Below, piece by piece: positions 19,242-29,937 of a DNA stretch of 64,000 nt (within the stretch, counting starts at the first letter, position 1; each line of letters starts with the position of its first letter). Under the pieces are notes generated by a model. That model was not told where the DNA came from, did no database searches, and was given only the letters and a program-made list of their open reading frames with translations. The stretch spans positions 992,001 to 1,056,000 of the forward strand of contig NC_047490.1 in the NCBI RefSeq assembly GCF_002079055.1. The letters are read 5' to 3'. Source of the stretch: Saccharomyces paradoxus (Eukaryota; Ascomycota; Saccharomycetes; Saccharomycetales; Saccharomycetaceae). Both the position numbers and the translations under genes were made by a program.

Positions 19242-21266
19242 TCATGTGTAGTTGGGGGTATTCGATCTTGTTGACCTGAAGCGTGTACCAGTTCCGGCAG
19301 CTTTTTCCACCTGTATGTTATTTTTGTTTTTCAAGTCGTACTGTCGGTTCATTAAGTTTATGTAATTTTTCAAGAATTTGTTTCTTGCTTTAAGCGACTG
19401 AAAATCATTTTGTAAAAATTCCATTTCCTTCTTCAAACTTTCCGTGGAAAATTTGGTTAATGGGCCATTAACTTCGTTTTGTAAAGACTTCATTGACTCT
19501 TCCAAATTTTTCACGGTTTGGGCTGATTCCGCAGCTTTTGAAGATTCTACTTGATATTTGGAACGCAATTCGTCATTGAGCTTCGATTTTTCCGCATTTG
19601 TTTGTTCCAGTTCTTTTAACTTATTAGAAAGGGTTGCATTTCTATCTACGTATTCATCCAACTTGGCTGTTAAGGCAGATTTTTTTTCCAATTGATTTTC
19701 TGATGAAATAGTATTGTAGGATAATTTCGTGAAAATTTCTAGTTCTTGCTTATTTTTGAGTAAGACATTTATTTTATTTTCTAGCTTGGTAGATTCTGTC
19801 ATCGCATGCTTAAACCTTTTTTCAGAATCATTGATAGACTTTTCCAGTTCTTGTTTTTTCTTAAATGTAAGACCAACAGAATTCTTTATTTCGTCCAATT
19901 TGTTCTGCCGTTGATTTTCCTTTAATCGATTTTCGTACAGAGGAGAATTTCCTTTTGTATACTCATCCTGTATATCTCGTAATCTTATGACCGCCCTATG
20001 CATTAATTCCGTTTGATAGGTCTTGATATCTAACGGGCTGTCCCAAAGAGGCAATTCTGTGGAGGAGTATTGTAATTTGGTTAATTGAGGTCGCCAAAAC
20101 TCGGAATCACTCGAATCTTTGGAAGCCTCATCCAACGTGATCAGATCCAAAGGCGGTAAGAAGTTATTACAATCCTTTCCCTCTAGACAACATTTTACCA
20201 GCTTAATAAAATCAATGTCACAGTTATCTACCTGAGCATTTCTTGCTTGCAAAAAATATAATAAAGAGCATTTGATTTCTTCATATTCTTGGCCATTATC
20301 GATATGATCGTTATTGTTCAAATAGGACAAATTAGTGTTTGAATTCTTGATTTCAGAATCTAACAGGTAGTGATCTGGAGAGTTCTGCACTAATAGCTTT
20401 ATTATTGGAATATCCTTATTGGCATTATTCTTCAACACTTGCAAAGCGGGCAATTCGATTTCCAACATTGGGTCAAAACTAATTATCATATCTATCTCGT
20501 AGTTGGCTAGCAGGTATTGATCATGTTTGAGATGTTTCGTAGTTGCTAAAAACAGCCAATCATCGGTATTTACTTTTCTTTTCTTCAAGTTTCTCTTCAC
20601 TGAGTAGTCGTAGTCGTCTTTAGAATAACCCGTATAGGAAGTCGAATTGGAATTGGAGCTTGTGCTACTTAAAGAATTTGGTGTTCCATCTTTATTTATT
20701 GTGGAATCCACCGTAGCTAAATTAGGAAATTTGTGTTTCTCATTATAAAGAGATGTACCCGAAAGCCTCTTGATTCTGAACTTTTTGCCTAATACCAACC
20801 CTTCTAACAGATCTAATTCCTTTATGCTATGTGCGACGATGGCACATTTTATCACTTCATTTGGCGAGCCCTCTCTATCTCTGAAGCATATCGAATCAAT
20901 TAGCTGATTGAGAACTTGAAACTTGTGGCTTCCAGCAATCGAGCTTTCCGTGGGTTCCATTCTCAAAAGCTGTCGAGGCATATAATGGTCCACTAGGAGG
21001 GAAGGATGGTTGGCAACCGCTCTTATGTTTGAATCAAAAATATAGGTTAATTGCCTTTGTGATAGTTTTGGATATGAATGTGTTTCAGGGTCAGCAGGCG
21101 AACCACAAGGTTTGCTCAGGGCATTTGCCTGTGATTCGCCTGCTAGGCTAGCTCTGAATGATTTGGCATGCAGGGATATCAAAATTTCTGATAAGTCCTT
21201 TTGAAATTGGGTTAGTGTTACAGGTAAGTAATAGACTTTTAATTTCTTAGAACTTTTCCTACTCAT
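19242..21266 (-). CDS. HDA2: HDA1 histone deacetylase complex subunit Hda2
   Basis: A 674-residue protein, the same length as S. cerevisiae Hda2. With Hda3 it forms the non-catalytic arms of the Hda1 class II histone deacetylase complex, which deacetylates H3 and H2B at repressed promoters. The N-terminal half is a DNA-binding domain related to the helicase fold without helicase motifs (for example FRASLAGESQ near residue 37 and IKCAIVAHSIKELDLLEGLVLG near 130). A Ser/Asn-rich loop lies around 200-215. From about residue 440 to 655 it is an extended coiled coil (KKKQELEKSINDSEKRFK and onward) that mediates assembly. It is divergent from MHR1. Confidence 0.96.
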   Translation of the reverse strand: MSRKSSKKLKVYYLPVTLTQFQKDLSEILISLHAKSFRASLAGESQANALSKPCGSPADPETHSYPKLSQRQLTYIFDSNIRAVANHPSLLVDHYMPRQLLRMEPTESSIAGSHKFQVLNQLIDSICFRDREGSPNEVIKCAIVAHSIKELDLLEGLVLGKKFRIKRLSGTSLYNEKHKFPNLATVDSTINKDGTPNSLSSTSSNSNSTSYTGYSKDDYDYSVKRNLKKRKVNTDDWLFLATTKHLKHDQYLLANYEIDMIISFDPMLEIELPALQVLKNNANKDIPIIKLLVQNSPDHYLLDSEIKNSNTNLSYLNNNDHIDNGQEYEEIKCSLLYFLQARNAQVDNCDIDFIKLVKCCLEGKDCNNFLPPLDLITLDEASKDSSDSEFWRPQLTKLQYSSTELPLWDSPLDIKTYQTELMHRAVIRLRDIQDEYTKGNSPLYENRLKENQRQNKLDEIKNSVGLTFKKKQELEKSINDSEKRFKHAMTESTKLENKINVLLKNKQELEIFTKLSYNTISSENQLEKKSALTAKLDEYVDRNATLSNKLKELEQTNAEKSKLNDELRSKYQVESSKAAESAQTVKNLEESMKSLQNEVNGPLTKFSTESLKKEMEFLQNDFQSLKARNKFLKNYINLMNRQYDLKNKNNIQVEKAAGTGTRFRSTRSNTPNYT

Positions 21267-22512
<1,246 letters not shown>

Positions 22513-23158
22513 AGCGCCCCGCCATTATCTATACAATATAGGTAGAAAAAAAGACTTATATACGCTCATGTAAATAGTACAATGCAAAAAGTCGGCTAAA
22601 TCTTGTTCCACGGAAACACGTGCTGTGCGGGTATCCGTAATAAGATAATAGGACCAAACAGGAATACGCAGGGCTACCATTTGTTGCTGCTGCCCTTGCT
22701 GCTTCTGCTGTTGTTGTGTGACTTGTAACGCGTTTTATCCTCCTCACCTTATCGTCATTTCTCTATCTTTTGCTCACACAGCTTAATAAGCTTTTTTGAC
22801 CTCCTGTTTTCCTATTGTCTTATTCCCTCACCCCGCGTCTTTCTTCGGGCAGTCGCGCTTTCCTCCGGTTTCTGCGGCGGTTTCTTGGCCTTTCCGCACC
22901 AATTTTCACAGAAAAATTTCTTTTTGGGTTACTAAAAATTTCTTGCTTACTATTGTCTTCTTTTTTTCTCTCTTTCTTCGTCCTCCTGCGCTGTTGTTGC
23001 CGCATTTTTCGTTTCGTGTCTTGGGATTATAAAAGAAGTAACGATTTACATATCCTCTATTCCCTTGCATCTACTCCGAGTCTCCGTCTTTACCCTTTGG
23101 TCTAGGTACTTTCTAACATTCTAGTTTGAAAACGGTGTATACGACAAGAAAATATACG
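22513..23158 (+). promoter_or_regulatory. MHR1 3' region and SUR2 promoter
   Basis: A 646 bp spacer. An imperfect TTG/CTG triplet tract lies at about 22681-22719. A perfect MCB-type ACGCGT is at 22728-22733. A long pyrimidine-rich stretch (about 22795-23010) on the sense strand leads to a consensus TATA box. No ATG occurs between that TATA box and the SUR2 start. Open frames through the pyrimidine tract are low-complexity and are not genes. Confidence 0.5.
23028..23035 (+). promoter_or_regulatory. TATA box of SUR2
   Basis: TATAAAAG matches the yeast TATA consensus TATAWAWR exactly. It lies about 124 bp before the SUR2 ATG, in the usual yeast distance window. Confidence 0.6.
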
Positions 23159-24208
23159 ATGAACGTAACATCGAATGCAACAGCAGGCGCTTCCTTTCCA
23201 CTAGCATTTGGTCTGAAGACCTCATTTGGGTTCATGCACTATGCCAAGGCTCCCGCCGTTAATTTACGCGTCAAGGAATCCTTGCTTCCGGAAATGAGTG
23301 ATGGTGTGTTGGCCCTAATTGCACCCGTCGTTGCCTACTGGGCATTGTCCGGTATATTCCATGTAATAGACACTTTTCATTTGGCTGAGAAGTACAGAAT
23401 TCATCCGAGCGAAGAGGTCGCTAAGAGAAATAAGGCCTCCAGAATGCATGTCTTCCTTGAAGTGATTCTGCAACATATCATACAGACCATTGTTGGTCTC
23501 GTCTTTTTGCACTTCGAGCCCACCTACATGACTGGGTTTGAAGAAAATGCCATGTGGAAGCTTCGCGCTGATCTCCCCCGGATCATTCCAGATGCCGCCA
23601 TTTATTACGGCTACATGTACGGAGTGTCAGCTTTGAAGATCTTTGCTGGCTTTTTATTTGTTGACACATGGCAATACTTCTTGCATAGATTGATGCATAT
23701 GAATAAGACCCTGTACAAATGGTTCCACTCCGTTCATCATGAACTATATGTTCCATATGCTTACGGTGCGCTTTTCAACAACCCTGTTGAGGGTTTCCTG
23801 TTGGATACTTTAGGAACCGGTATTGCCATGACGTTGACTCATTTGACTCACAGGGAACAAATCATCCTTTTTACTTTTGCCACCATGAAGACTGTCGATG
23901 ACCACTGTGGGTATGCCTTGCCACTTGACCCATTCCAATGGCTCTTCCCCAATAATGCTGTCTATCATGATATTCATCATCAGCAGTTTGGTATTAAGAC
24001 GAACTTCGCCCAACCATTTTTCACTTTCTGGGACAATCTGTTCCAAACTAACTTTAAAGGGTTTGAGGAATACCAAAAGAAGCAAAGACGTGTCACCATC
24101 GACAAGTATAAGGAGTTTTTGCAAAAAAGAGAATTAGAAAAGAAGGAGAAACTCAAGAACTTCAAAGCTATGAACGCTGCTGGAAATGAAGTAAAGAAAG
24201 AAAAATAA
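23159..24208 (+). CDS. SUR2: Sphinganine C4-hydroxylase Sur2
   Basis: A 349-residue ER membrane enzyme from the ATG at 23159 (MNVTSNATAG). The frame opens 11 codons earlier without an ATG, and the chosen start gives the S. cerevisiae length. It hydroxylates C4 of dihydrosphingosine or dihydroceramide to make phytosphingosine. It belongs to the fatty acid hydroxylase superfamily, with di-iron histidine boxes at residues 176-180 (HRLMH), 190-194 (HSVHH) and 270-274 (HDIHH). Hydrophobic membrane segments lie near residues 55-75 and 110-125. The Lys-rich C-terminus (AAGNEVKKEK) fits a cytosolic ER-retrieval tail. It is convergent with ATP5. Confidence 0.98.
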   Translation: MNVTSNATAGASFPLAFGLKTSFGFMHYAKAPAVNLRVKESLLPEMSDGVLALIAPVVAYWALSGIFHVIDTFHLAEKYRIHPSEEVAKRNKASRMHVFLEVILQHIIQTIVGLVFLHFEPTYMTGFEENAMWKLRADLPRIIPDAAIYYGYMYGVSALKIFAGFLFVDTWQYFLHRLMHMNKTLYKWFHSVHHELYVPYAYGALFNNPVEGFLLDTLGTGIAMTLTHLTHREQIILFTFATMKTVDDHCGYALPLDPFQWLFPNNAVYHDIHHQQFGIKTNFAQPFFTFWDNLFQTNFKGFEEYQKKQRRVTIDKYKEFLQKRELEKKEKLKNFKAMNAAGNEVKKEK

Positions 24209-24762
24209 TCATTTTGCATACTGCCCTTTTAACTACTGGGTAAAGGCAATGTCTCCCGCTTCCCACGTTTGTATTTATTATCTATATGTATCAAGACATT
24301 TTATCAAGTGTATAGGTGTGACTTTAACTATATATTTGATTTGTAACGAAAGAATAAATCAAAAATTCAATTATCAAATGATTGTCATTGTGATTGTAAG
24401 CCCAGAACTGTCCAAAAGGGCGTGTACACTATGCTTCAAATTTTCCAGAATATTTGAAAACTAACGAAACACAGTTCTTTATTTTTTTTATATTTATTCC
24501 ATAAAAACACCTATTTTTTTACTTTTTTACAATTACTATGAATTTGCCCTGGGTACAAAAACCTAGGAGTTAAAATACTGTATCGAACAAAAAAATTTAC
24601 TTTTTAGCAGGATTTCTTATTTATTCGTTTATGTACGTAATTTTGATGTTTAGGAAGAATTCACGGAGAAGAATATATATTTGAATAGAATCAAAAATTA
24701 GAAGAGAGAAACATAGAAAGCAACATCAAACGAGTGGAGCATATCCAACTATACTATTAACG
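24209..24762. other. Convergent SUR2/ATP5 spacer with candidate replication origin
   Basis: A 554 bp AT-rich gap between two convergent 3' ends, so no gene promoter is expected. It contains polyadenylation-type AT elements and an 11/11 match to the ARS consensus (listed separately). From memory, S. cerevisiae has an ARS (ARS431) in the corresponding gap. I could not check this. Confidence 0.5.
24486..24496 (+). other. ARS consensus sequence match (putative replication origin core)
   Basis: TTTTATATTTA matches the 11-base ARS consensus WTTTAYRTTTW at every position. It sits in a very T-rich stretch (about 24478-24530) of a convergent intergenic region, the typical setting of yeast origins. 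The match alone is not proof, because such 11-mers are frequent in AT-rich DNA. Confidence 0.45.
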
Positions 24763-25401
24763 TTAAATGCTGTCCTCTAAGACCTTATTTAATTTTTGAA
24801 TCTTCGTAGAGATGCTTAAGTCAACAGTCTTGTCGCCAAGTTCTACAATCAAACCACCCTTAATCTCTGGCTTAACCACGTTTTCAAGCTTCAAAGATTT
24901 ACCTTGCCCCACCAATTTGGAAGCGCTCAAAGCCTTTTCAATTCTTTTGAAAGATTTAGGATCCAATGGCTCAGCACTGGTCACAGTACCTTTAAGTAAC
25001 CCGTTGTGAGCGTCGTTCAAAACGCCGAAGTCGGATGCAATCTTCTCAAAACATCCCAATCTGTTATTTTCGGAAAGAACATTTAAAAGGTTAACGACAT
25101 ACCCATCCAAATTCTTGTGAGTCTCCACGATTGCATCAATGACAGAATTTCTATCATTCAATGAAAGTGCAGGATTCTGTAATAAGTGACCTAATTTCGG
25201 ATTCTTCTTGACTGACGTTTCAACTTTTTGCAAAGATTGGAAGGCAGCATCAATAGAGGAGTTCTTTGCAGCGGCCTGATATAAAGCTGTTGCGTAAGTG
25301 CCCTCGACACCGAATAATTTCACCGGTGGAGGAGCAGTGGCTTTGGAAGCAGCAGCCCTTAAGCTTGATGCAAATGATCTGGTAAAAACTCTATTAAACA
25401 T
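24763..25401 (-). CDS. ATP5: Mitochondrial F1Fo ATP synthase subunit 5 (OSCP)
   Basis: A 212-residue protein from the ATG at 25401 (MFNRVFTRSFASS), giving the S. cerevisiae length. An in-frame ATG three codons upstream is less likely. Atp5 is the oligomycin-sensitivity-conferring protein at the top of the F1 head, joining it to the peripheral stalk. The Arg/Ser-rich N-terminus is a mitochondrial presequence. The OSCP domain covers the rest, with the signature toward the C-terminus (VVKPEIKGGLIVELGDKTVDLS). Compared with the S. cerevisiae protein as I remember it, a few conservative changes are visible (for example KATAPPPVKLF), supporting a sister species. Confidence 0.97.
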   Translation of the reverse strand: MFNRVFTRSFASSLRAAASKATAPPPVKLFGVEGTYATALYQAAAKNSSIDAAFQSLQKVETSVKKNPKLGHLLQNPALSLNDRNSVIDAIVETHKNLDGYVVNLLNVLSENNRLGCFEKIASDFGVLNDAHNGLLKGTVTSAEPLDPKSFKRIEKALSASKLVGQGKSLKLENVVKPEIKGGLIVELGDKTVDLSISTKIQKLNKVLEDSI

Positions 25402-26207
25402 GATGGGCACGGTATAAAAAATAGTGCGGTAACTTGCTAATCACTTCTTATTTCACAGAAAAAAAATCCCAATGCTACAACAGCCTACTTAAATTTCTCA
25501 GTTATTTCCAAATTTAGTTCCGAGTAAATAAAAACTAGAAATACCAAACACACAGTTACCAATTGACGATGATAATTGTTACTAGTTTGCTGGAAATTTT
25601 ATTATCTTGTCAGAAGCTCACTTCAGTATCTTTAATTCCTTGTTTTTCCCAACCAGGCCCGGGTAAACGATATTTCAAATATTAGCATCTTATTGGCCAA
25701 CACCGTCTCTCGAAAGTGTTCTGATGACAGCATAAAAGATAATAATTCATTAGGCACAAGTGATCTTATAAGTTACAAGGAAATTACTCTGCGAAAAAGA
25801 GAGAACTTGAAGAGAGATCACGGCAATTCGTATTCCTTGGTAGTCCTTACATAACATACAGTTTCTATGTTAACCGGATCTGCAGCCAGAGCTTGCGAGA
25901 AAGAGGTTTTACCGTTGATATCGCAAGCTTTTCCATAGACTGCTCTAGTATTCAACGCATTATCTGATGTCTCGGGTCCTGTCAATGCTATCTTGTGCCC
26001 TTTATAAGCCGTTACTGCATAATTATGTTTCTTCCACTACTTGTTACCCGAGTTTTGTGGTTTTTGAAAAATTAGAAGATTGAAAATTTTTCAGTACGCG
26101 ATGAGATGAGATAATAGTATGTATGTGGTGACACCTTGATAGTTAAGCAGCGCATAGTGCATTGAGTGGCAGTGACTTCAAACACCGATAAATATAGAAC
26201 AACAAGC
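25402..26207. promoter_or_regulatory. Long divergent ATP5/BFR2 promoter region
   Basis: An 806 bp shared region. It holds two Reb1-type cores (CGGGTAA at 25660-25666 and TTACCCG at 26044-26050) and a CCAAT-box-like TTATTGG at 25690-25696, on the side expected for HAP-complex control of ATP5. PAC and RRPE elements lie close to BFR2. The arrangement suggests two separate promoters with Reb1-type boundaries. No gene was recognised in the middle. Confidence 0.55.
26065..26107 (+). promoter_or_regulatory. RRPE and PAC elements of BFR2
   Basis: The PAC element GCGATGAGAT (26098-26107) matches its consensus fully. RRPE-like A/T elements (TGAAAAATT at 26065-26073 and TGAAAATTTTT at 26081-26091) lie directly upstream. 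PAC plus RRPE is the known promoter signature of the ribosome biogenesis regulon, and BFR2 acts in rRNA processing. PAC ends 100 bp before the ATG, the usual distance. Confidence 0.7.
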
Positions 26208-27815
26208 ATGGGAAAATCACTGGCGGATCAAATTTCAGATATCGCCATTAAACCGATTAATAAGGACTTCGATATCGAAGATGAGGAAAATACATCATTA
26301 TTTCAACATAATGAAAAGAATGGAGAAAGTGACTTAAGCGATTATGAGGATGCCAACATAGAACAAACCAAGAAAGCGCATTATTTTGAAGTGGAAAAGT
26401 CTAAGCTGAGAGCAGAAAAAGGTTTGGAACTAAACGATCCGAAATATACAGGTGTTAAGGGTTCCAGACAAGCATTATATGAGGAAGTTTCGAATAATGA
26501 GGAAGAAGGAGAAGAAGAAGAAGAAGACGAAGAAGACGAAGAGGAAGATGCCCTCTCATTCAGAACGGATTCCGAGGATGAACAAGTGGAGAATGAGGAA
26601 GAAGAGTCAGACGCGGACGGCGATGAAATGGAGGAGGCTCAACAGAAAAGGCAAGCACTATCTAAACTAGTTCAACAAGAAACTAAACATGCCATCAATA
26701 AACTGTCTCAATCAGTTCAAAGAGACGCTTCAAAGGGTTATTCAATTTTACAACAGACCAAATTATTCGACAATATCATTGATTTGAGAATAAAACTACA
26801 AAAAGCTGTAATTGCAGCAAATAAGCTTCCATTAACTGCAGAGTCCTGGGAAGAGGCTAAAATGGACGATTCACAGGAAACAAAGCGTTTGTTGAAGGAA
26901 AACGAGAAGCTGTTCAATAATTTGTTCAATCAGTTGATAAATTTTAGAATAAAGTTCCAACTTGGCGATCATATCACTCAGAGCGAAGAAACGGCGAAGC
27001 ATAAAATATCCAAGAAAAGATCTGTTAAAGAGCTTCATAAAGAAACCGATAGCTTAGACTTAGAACTGAAAGAGTACAGGAGTGCTGTTTTGAACAAATG
27101 GTCTACCAAAGTTTCTTCTGCATCAGGTAACTCTGCTTTATCATCCAACAAATTCAAAGCTATCAACTTACCTGCGGACGTGCAGGTAGAAAACCAACTA
27201 TCCGATATGTCCCGTTTGATGAAAAGAACAAAATTAAATAGGAGGAACATAACGCCTTTGTATTTCCAAAACGACTGCGCTAATGGTAGATTGCCAGAAT
27301 TAACTTCTCCAGTTGTCGAAGATGGTGTTGATGACAATGAGAATTCGGATGATGGGCTCGATATCCCGAAAAACTATGACCCAAGAAGGAAGGATAACAA
27401 TGCCATTGACATTGCTGAAAATCCATATGTTTTCGACGATGAAGATTTCTATCGTGTTTTACTAAACGACTTAATTGATAAGAAGATCTCTAACGCTCAC
27501 AATTCTGAAAGTGCAGCAATCACAATCACCTCGGCCAATTCTCGTTCTAGTAATAAGCTAAAGAAGAATATTGATACCAAGGCTTCCAAAGGTAGAAAAC
27601 TAAATTACTCGGTTCAAGATCCAATTGCTAATTATGAAGCCCCCATTACATCTGGATACAAATGGTCAGATGACCAAATAGATGAATTCTTTGCGGGATT
27701 GTTAGGTCAACGTGTGAACTTTAATGAAAATGATGACGGTGAGCAAAATGTCGGAGAAGAAAACGACGAAGAATTAGAGGCTGTTAAAAATGATGATATC
27801 CAAATCTTTGGTTGA
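26208..27815 (+). CDS. BFR2: Bfr2, SSU processome component (AATF/Che-1 family)
   Basis: A 535-residue protein from the ATG at 26208 (MGKSLADQISD). The frame is open 14 codons upstream without an ATG, and this start matches S. cerevisiae (534). Bfr2 is an essential nucleolar protein of the 90S pre-ribosome needed for 18S rRNA maturation; it was first isolated as a multicopy suppressor of brefeldin A effects. Visible parts are an acidic Glu/Asp tract (about residues 97-150, repetitive GAA/GAG codons near 26500-26550), a central AATF helical region (about 155-330), and the C-terminal TRAUB domain (about 430-515, ending in GYKWSDDQIDEFFAGLLGQR). PAC and RRPE promoter elements agree with the role. 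Confidence 0.96.
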   Translation: MGKSLADQISDIAIKPINKDFDIEDEENTSLFQHNEKNGESDLSDYEDANIEQTKKAHYFEVEKSKLRAEKGLELNDPKYTGVKGSRQALYEEVSNNEEEGEEEEEDEEDEEEDALSFRTDSEDEQVENEEEESDADGDEMEEAQQKRQALSKLVQQETKHAINKLSQSVQRDASKGYSILQQTKLFDNIIDLRIKLQKAVIAANKLPLTAESWEEAKMDDSQETKRLLKENEKLFNNLFNQLINFRIKFQLGDHITQSEETAKHKISKKRSVKELHKETDSLDLELKEYRSAVLNKWSTKVSSASGNSALSSNKFKAINLPADVQVENQLSDMSRLMKRTKLNRRNITPLYFQNDCANGRLPELTSPVVEDGVDDNENSDDGLDIPKNYDPRRKDNNAIDIAENPYVFDDEDFYRVLLNDLIDKKISNAHNSESAAITITSANSRSSNKLKKNIDTKASKGRKLNYSVQDPIANYEAPITSGYKWSDDQIDEFFAGLLGQRVNFNENDDGEQNVGEENDEELEAVKNDDIQIFG

Positions 27816-28091
27816 ACACACAATTTTTTTTTAAATACACAACTCATTTAGTTTAGAGCTGATAAGTAGATAGAAGAATTTCAACTGAGCACAAAAAGTA
27901 ATTGTTAACATTACCGTTTTTCGACTTAATAAGACTAACGTAAAAATGAGAAGAAACACATGCAATACATAATCCCTCAAAAAAAAAAAAATTCATGCTT
28001 TTAAGTATCATTATTTAAGTCTGGAAGTGTAAAGGGGTGTTATATATAAGAAATATAATTAAGAGAGTCCTTTTTGATTTCCTAACTTGTT

Positions 28092-29378
28092 TTAACGAGG
28101 TGGAAATGCCAAATTTTCTCTATGAGCAACATATTCACTGTCATTATAGCCCAACTCCTCTTCAATTTGGTCACTGTGCAAACCTTTGATCTTGCTTAAT
28201 TCGGTACTCGTATAATTACATCTTGCCTTCCCTACAGTTTGCAAAGGAAGATTTGGATCTAATGTGCCATCTGGTAACTTTTTCCCAACTTTTATATCAA
28301 CACATTCTAACTCATGGAAAGTACCCTGAACATCAATAACACCTGCTGGCAACAATCCCGCCTTATTTTTCCTTGTTAGGGCTGCGTATGCGCCTTGGTC
28401 TATAACAATAGCGCCTTTAGAGACAAGGCCATGTAAAATCCAAAACTCTCTATTCTTCAGATGGTGTTTATTGTCGTTAGCAATGAATTTTGTATGTAGC
28501 GGAACGTTTAGGGCCTTTAACTTCTCTAATTCTCTTTTCTGCAGTTGCGTTAGGTCACCATCGTATGCTTTTCTAATTTTATTTTCATCATCGAGTCCTA
28601 GAGTTTGCATGTACTCGACAATTTTCCCTATATTTGCAGGGGTATCGCTTTTCATGATCAAGGTATGAACACCGGCATTGGTTGCCAAGTCTGCAGCAAC
28701 CAATTTAGTTTCCATACCGCCTGTCCCAACGTCCGAGCCTGAACCACCAGTAGTATTGACGCCTGGCAAACCCTTGGAGAGATCTGGGACAACCAAGATA
28801 GGCATAGCGTCTGGATTTGTTCTTGGATTATCAGTATATAAACAATCAACATCTGTCAGTAAAAAAAGATAATCTGCACGGATCAAAGCAGAAGTAATTG
28901 CTGATAAAGTGTCATTGTCACCAAACTTGATTTCTCTAACGGATAACGTGTCGTTCTCGTTCACAATAGGAACAACACCCATGTTCAACAATTCATTGAT
29001 TGTGTTTTGAGCGTTCTTATATTGCGTCCAGTCCAAAATATCGTTTCTAGTCAATAAAATTTGGGCAATACGTTGATCAAATTGGGAAAATAAAAGATCC
29101 CATCTCCCAATCAATCTACCCTGCCCAATAGCTGCGATGGCCTGAACTTCTGCCAAATGTTTTGGTCTCTTATCCAAACGCATGGTCCTCAAACCAACCG
29201 CGATACCACCACTGGACACAATAATGACCTTGTGTCCCATTCTTCTCAATTTGACCACAGTCTCGACAATGAGCGACATGATAGCTAGCTTAGGTTCTTT
29301 AGTTTTTTCATCTACTAGCGATGAAGAACCTAATTTAATCACTATAGTATAGGATTTGCTCTCATTAGCATTCTTCAT
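28092..29378 (-). CDS. PRO1: Gamma-glutamyl kinase (proline biosynthesis, first step)
   Basis: A 428-residue enzyme, the same as S. cerevisiae Pro1. It phosphorylates glutamate to gamma-glutamyl phosphate, the committed step of proline synthesis, and is feedback-inhibited by proline. The N-terminal amino acid kinase domain (about 8-265) shows the nucleotide-binding start [11 protein letters not shown], the [10 protein letters not shown] segment, NENDTLS and FGDNDTLSA, and [14 protein letters not shown] near residue 220. A C-terminal PUA domain (about 310-410) contains [16 protein letters not shown] and [12 protein letters not shown]. It is convergent with BFR2 (276 bp AT-rich gap) and divergent from CFT1. 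Confidence 0.97.
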   Translation of the reverse strand: MKNANESKSYTIVIKLGSSSLVDEKTKEPKLAIMSLIVETVVKLRRMGHKVIIVSSGGIAVGLRTMRLDKRPKHLAEVQAIAAIGQGRLIGRWDLLFSQFDQRIAQILLTRNDILDWTQYKNAQNTINELLNMGVVPIVNENDTLSVREIKFGDNDTLSAITSALIRADYLFLLTDVDCLYTDNPRTNPDAMPILVVPDLSKGLPGVNTTGGSGSDVGTGGMETKLVAADLATNAGVHTLIMKSDTPANIGKIVEYMQTLGLDDENKIRKAYDGDLTQLQKRELEKLKALNVPLHTKFIANDNKHHLKNREFWILHGLVSKGAIVIDQGAYAALTRKNKAGLLPAGVIDVQGTFHELECVDIKVGKKLPDGTLDPNLPLQTVGKARCNYTSTELSKIKGLHSDQIEEELGYNDSEYVAHRENLAFPPR

Positions 29379-29937
29379 TTTCGCTCTTCTCTTATGAATA
29401 TTTTATAGTAACTGTTAAAGTGACCTAAACTTTCACCTATCTTTGTAACAACTACCTATTAATCTTGAAGGATCATTTTGATTGATGAATTGTTCATCGA
29501 GAAAGCATTAGTTCGCTGATGTAATTTTTCATTTCTTGCCCTCATGCGATGTGTGGGTGCCGTTTCTTTTCAATCCCTACCAAAATACTTCTCAGTAGCA
29601 TACACCAATAAATTTGGACAAAATTTGAGCCATTAATAAATGAAATTCATGAATCGAACAGATAATTTTGTAAAAGTCTCTCAACTGTTATACTTTGTAA
29701 TTCACTGCGGCGTTGATAAGCCCTATTAGTGGCATTTTGCGCAAGCTCATCCCGTCGGCTTCCAATGAGATGACGTAATAAGTGATATTTAATAAGGTAA
29801 GTTCGAGGTGGGATATTTCACAGAGCAGCGTTAAAACAATCGTAGTCGTTTGAGGAAGATCACCGGACCATTGAATGTTTTACTAATTGAACTAGCAGTC
29901 ATAACTTAGATTTGCTTTTGTTCAAACTGCTGGCCCT
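29379..29937. promoter_or_regulatory. Divergent PRO1/CFT1 promoter region
   Basis: A 559 bp region. A CRE-type element TGACGTAA at 29771-29778 fits the TKACGTMA consensus of ATF/CREB factors such as Sko1, and lies 160 bp before CFT1. I found no Gcn4 TGACTC element for PRO1. No small gene was recognised. Confidence 0.45.

Noticed and set aside
22796-23105. Two overlapping plus-strand frames upstream of SUR2
   Set aside because: They run through a pyrimidine-rich promoter, are rich in Ser/Phe/Leu for that reason alone, and extend over the TATA box.
26452-26670. Lys/Arg-rich frame inside BFR2
   Set aside because: It is the shifted reading of the GAA/GAG acidic tract in BFR2.
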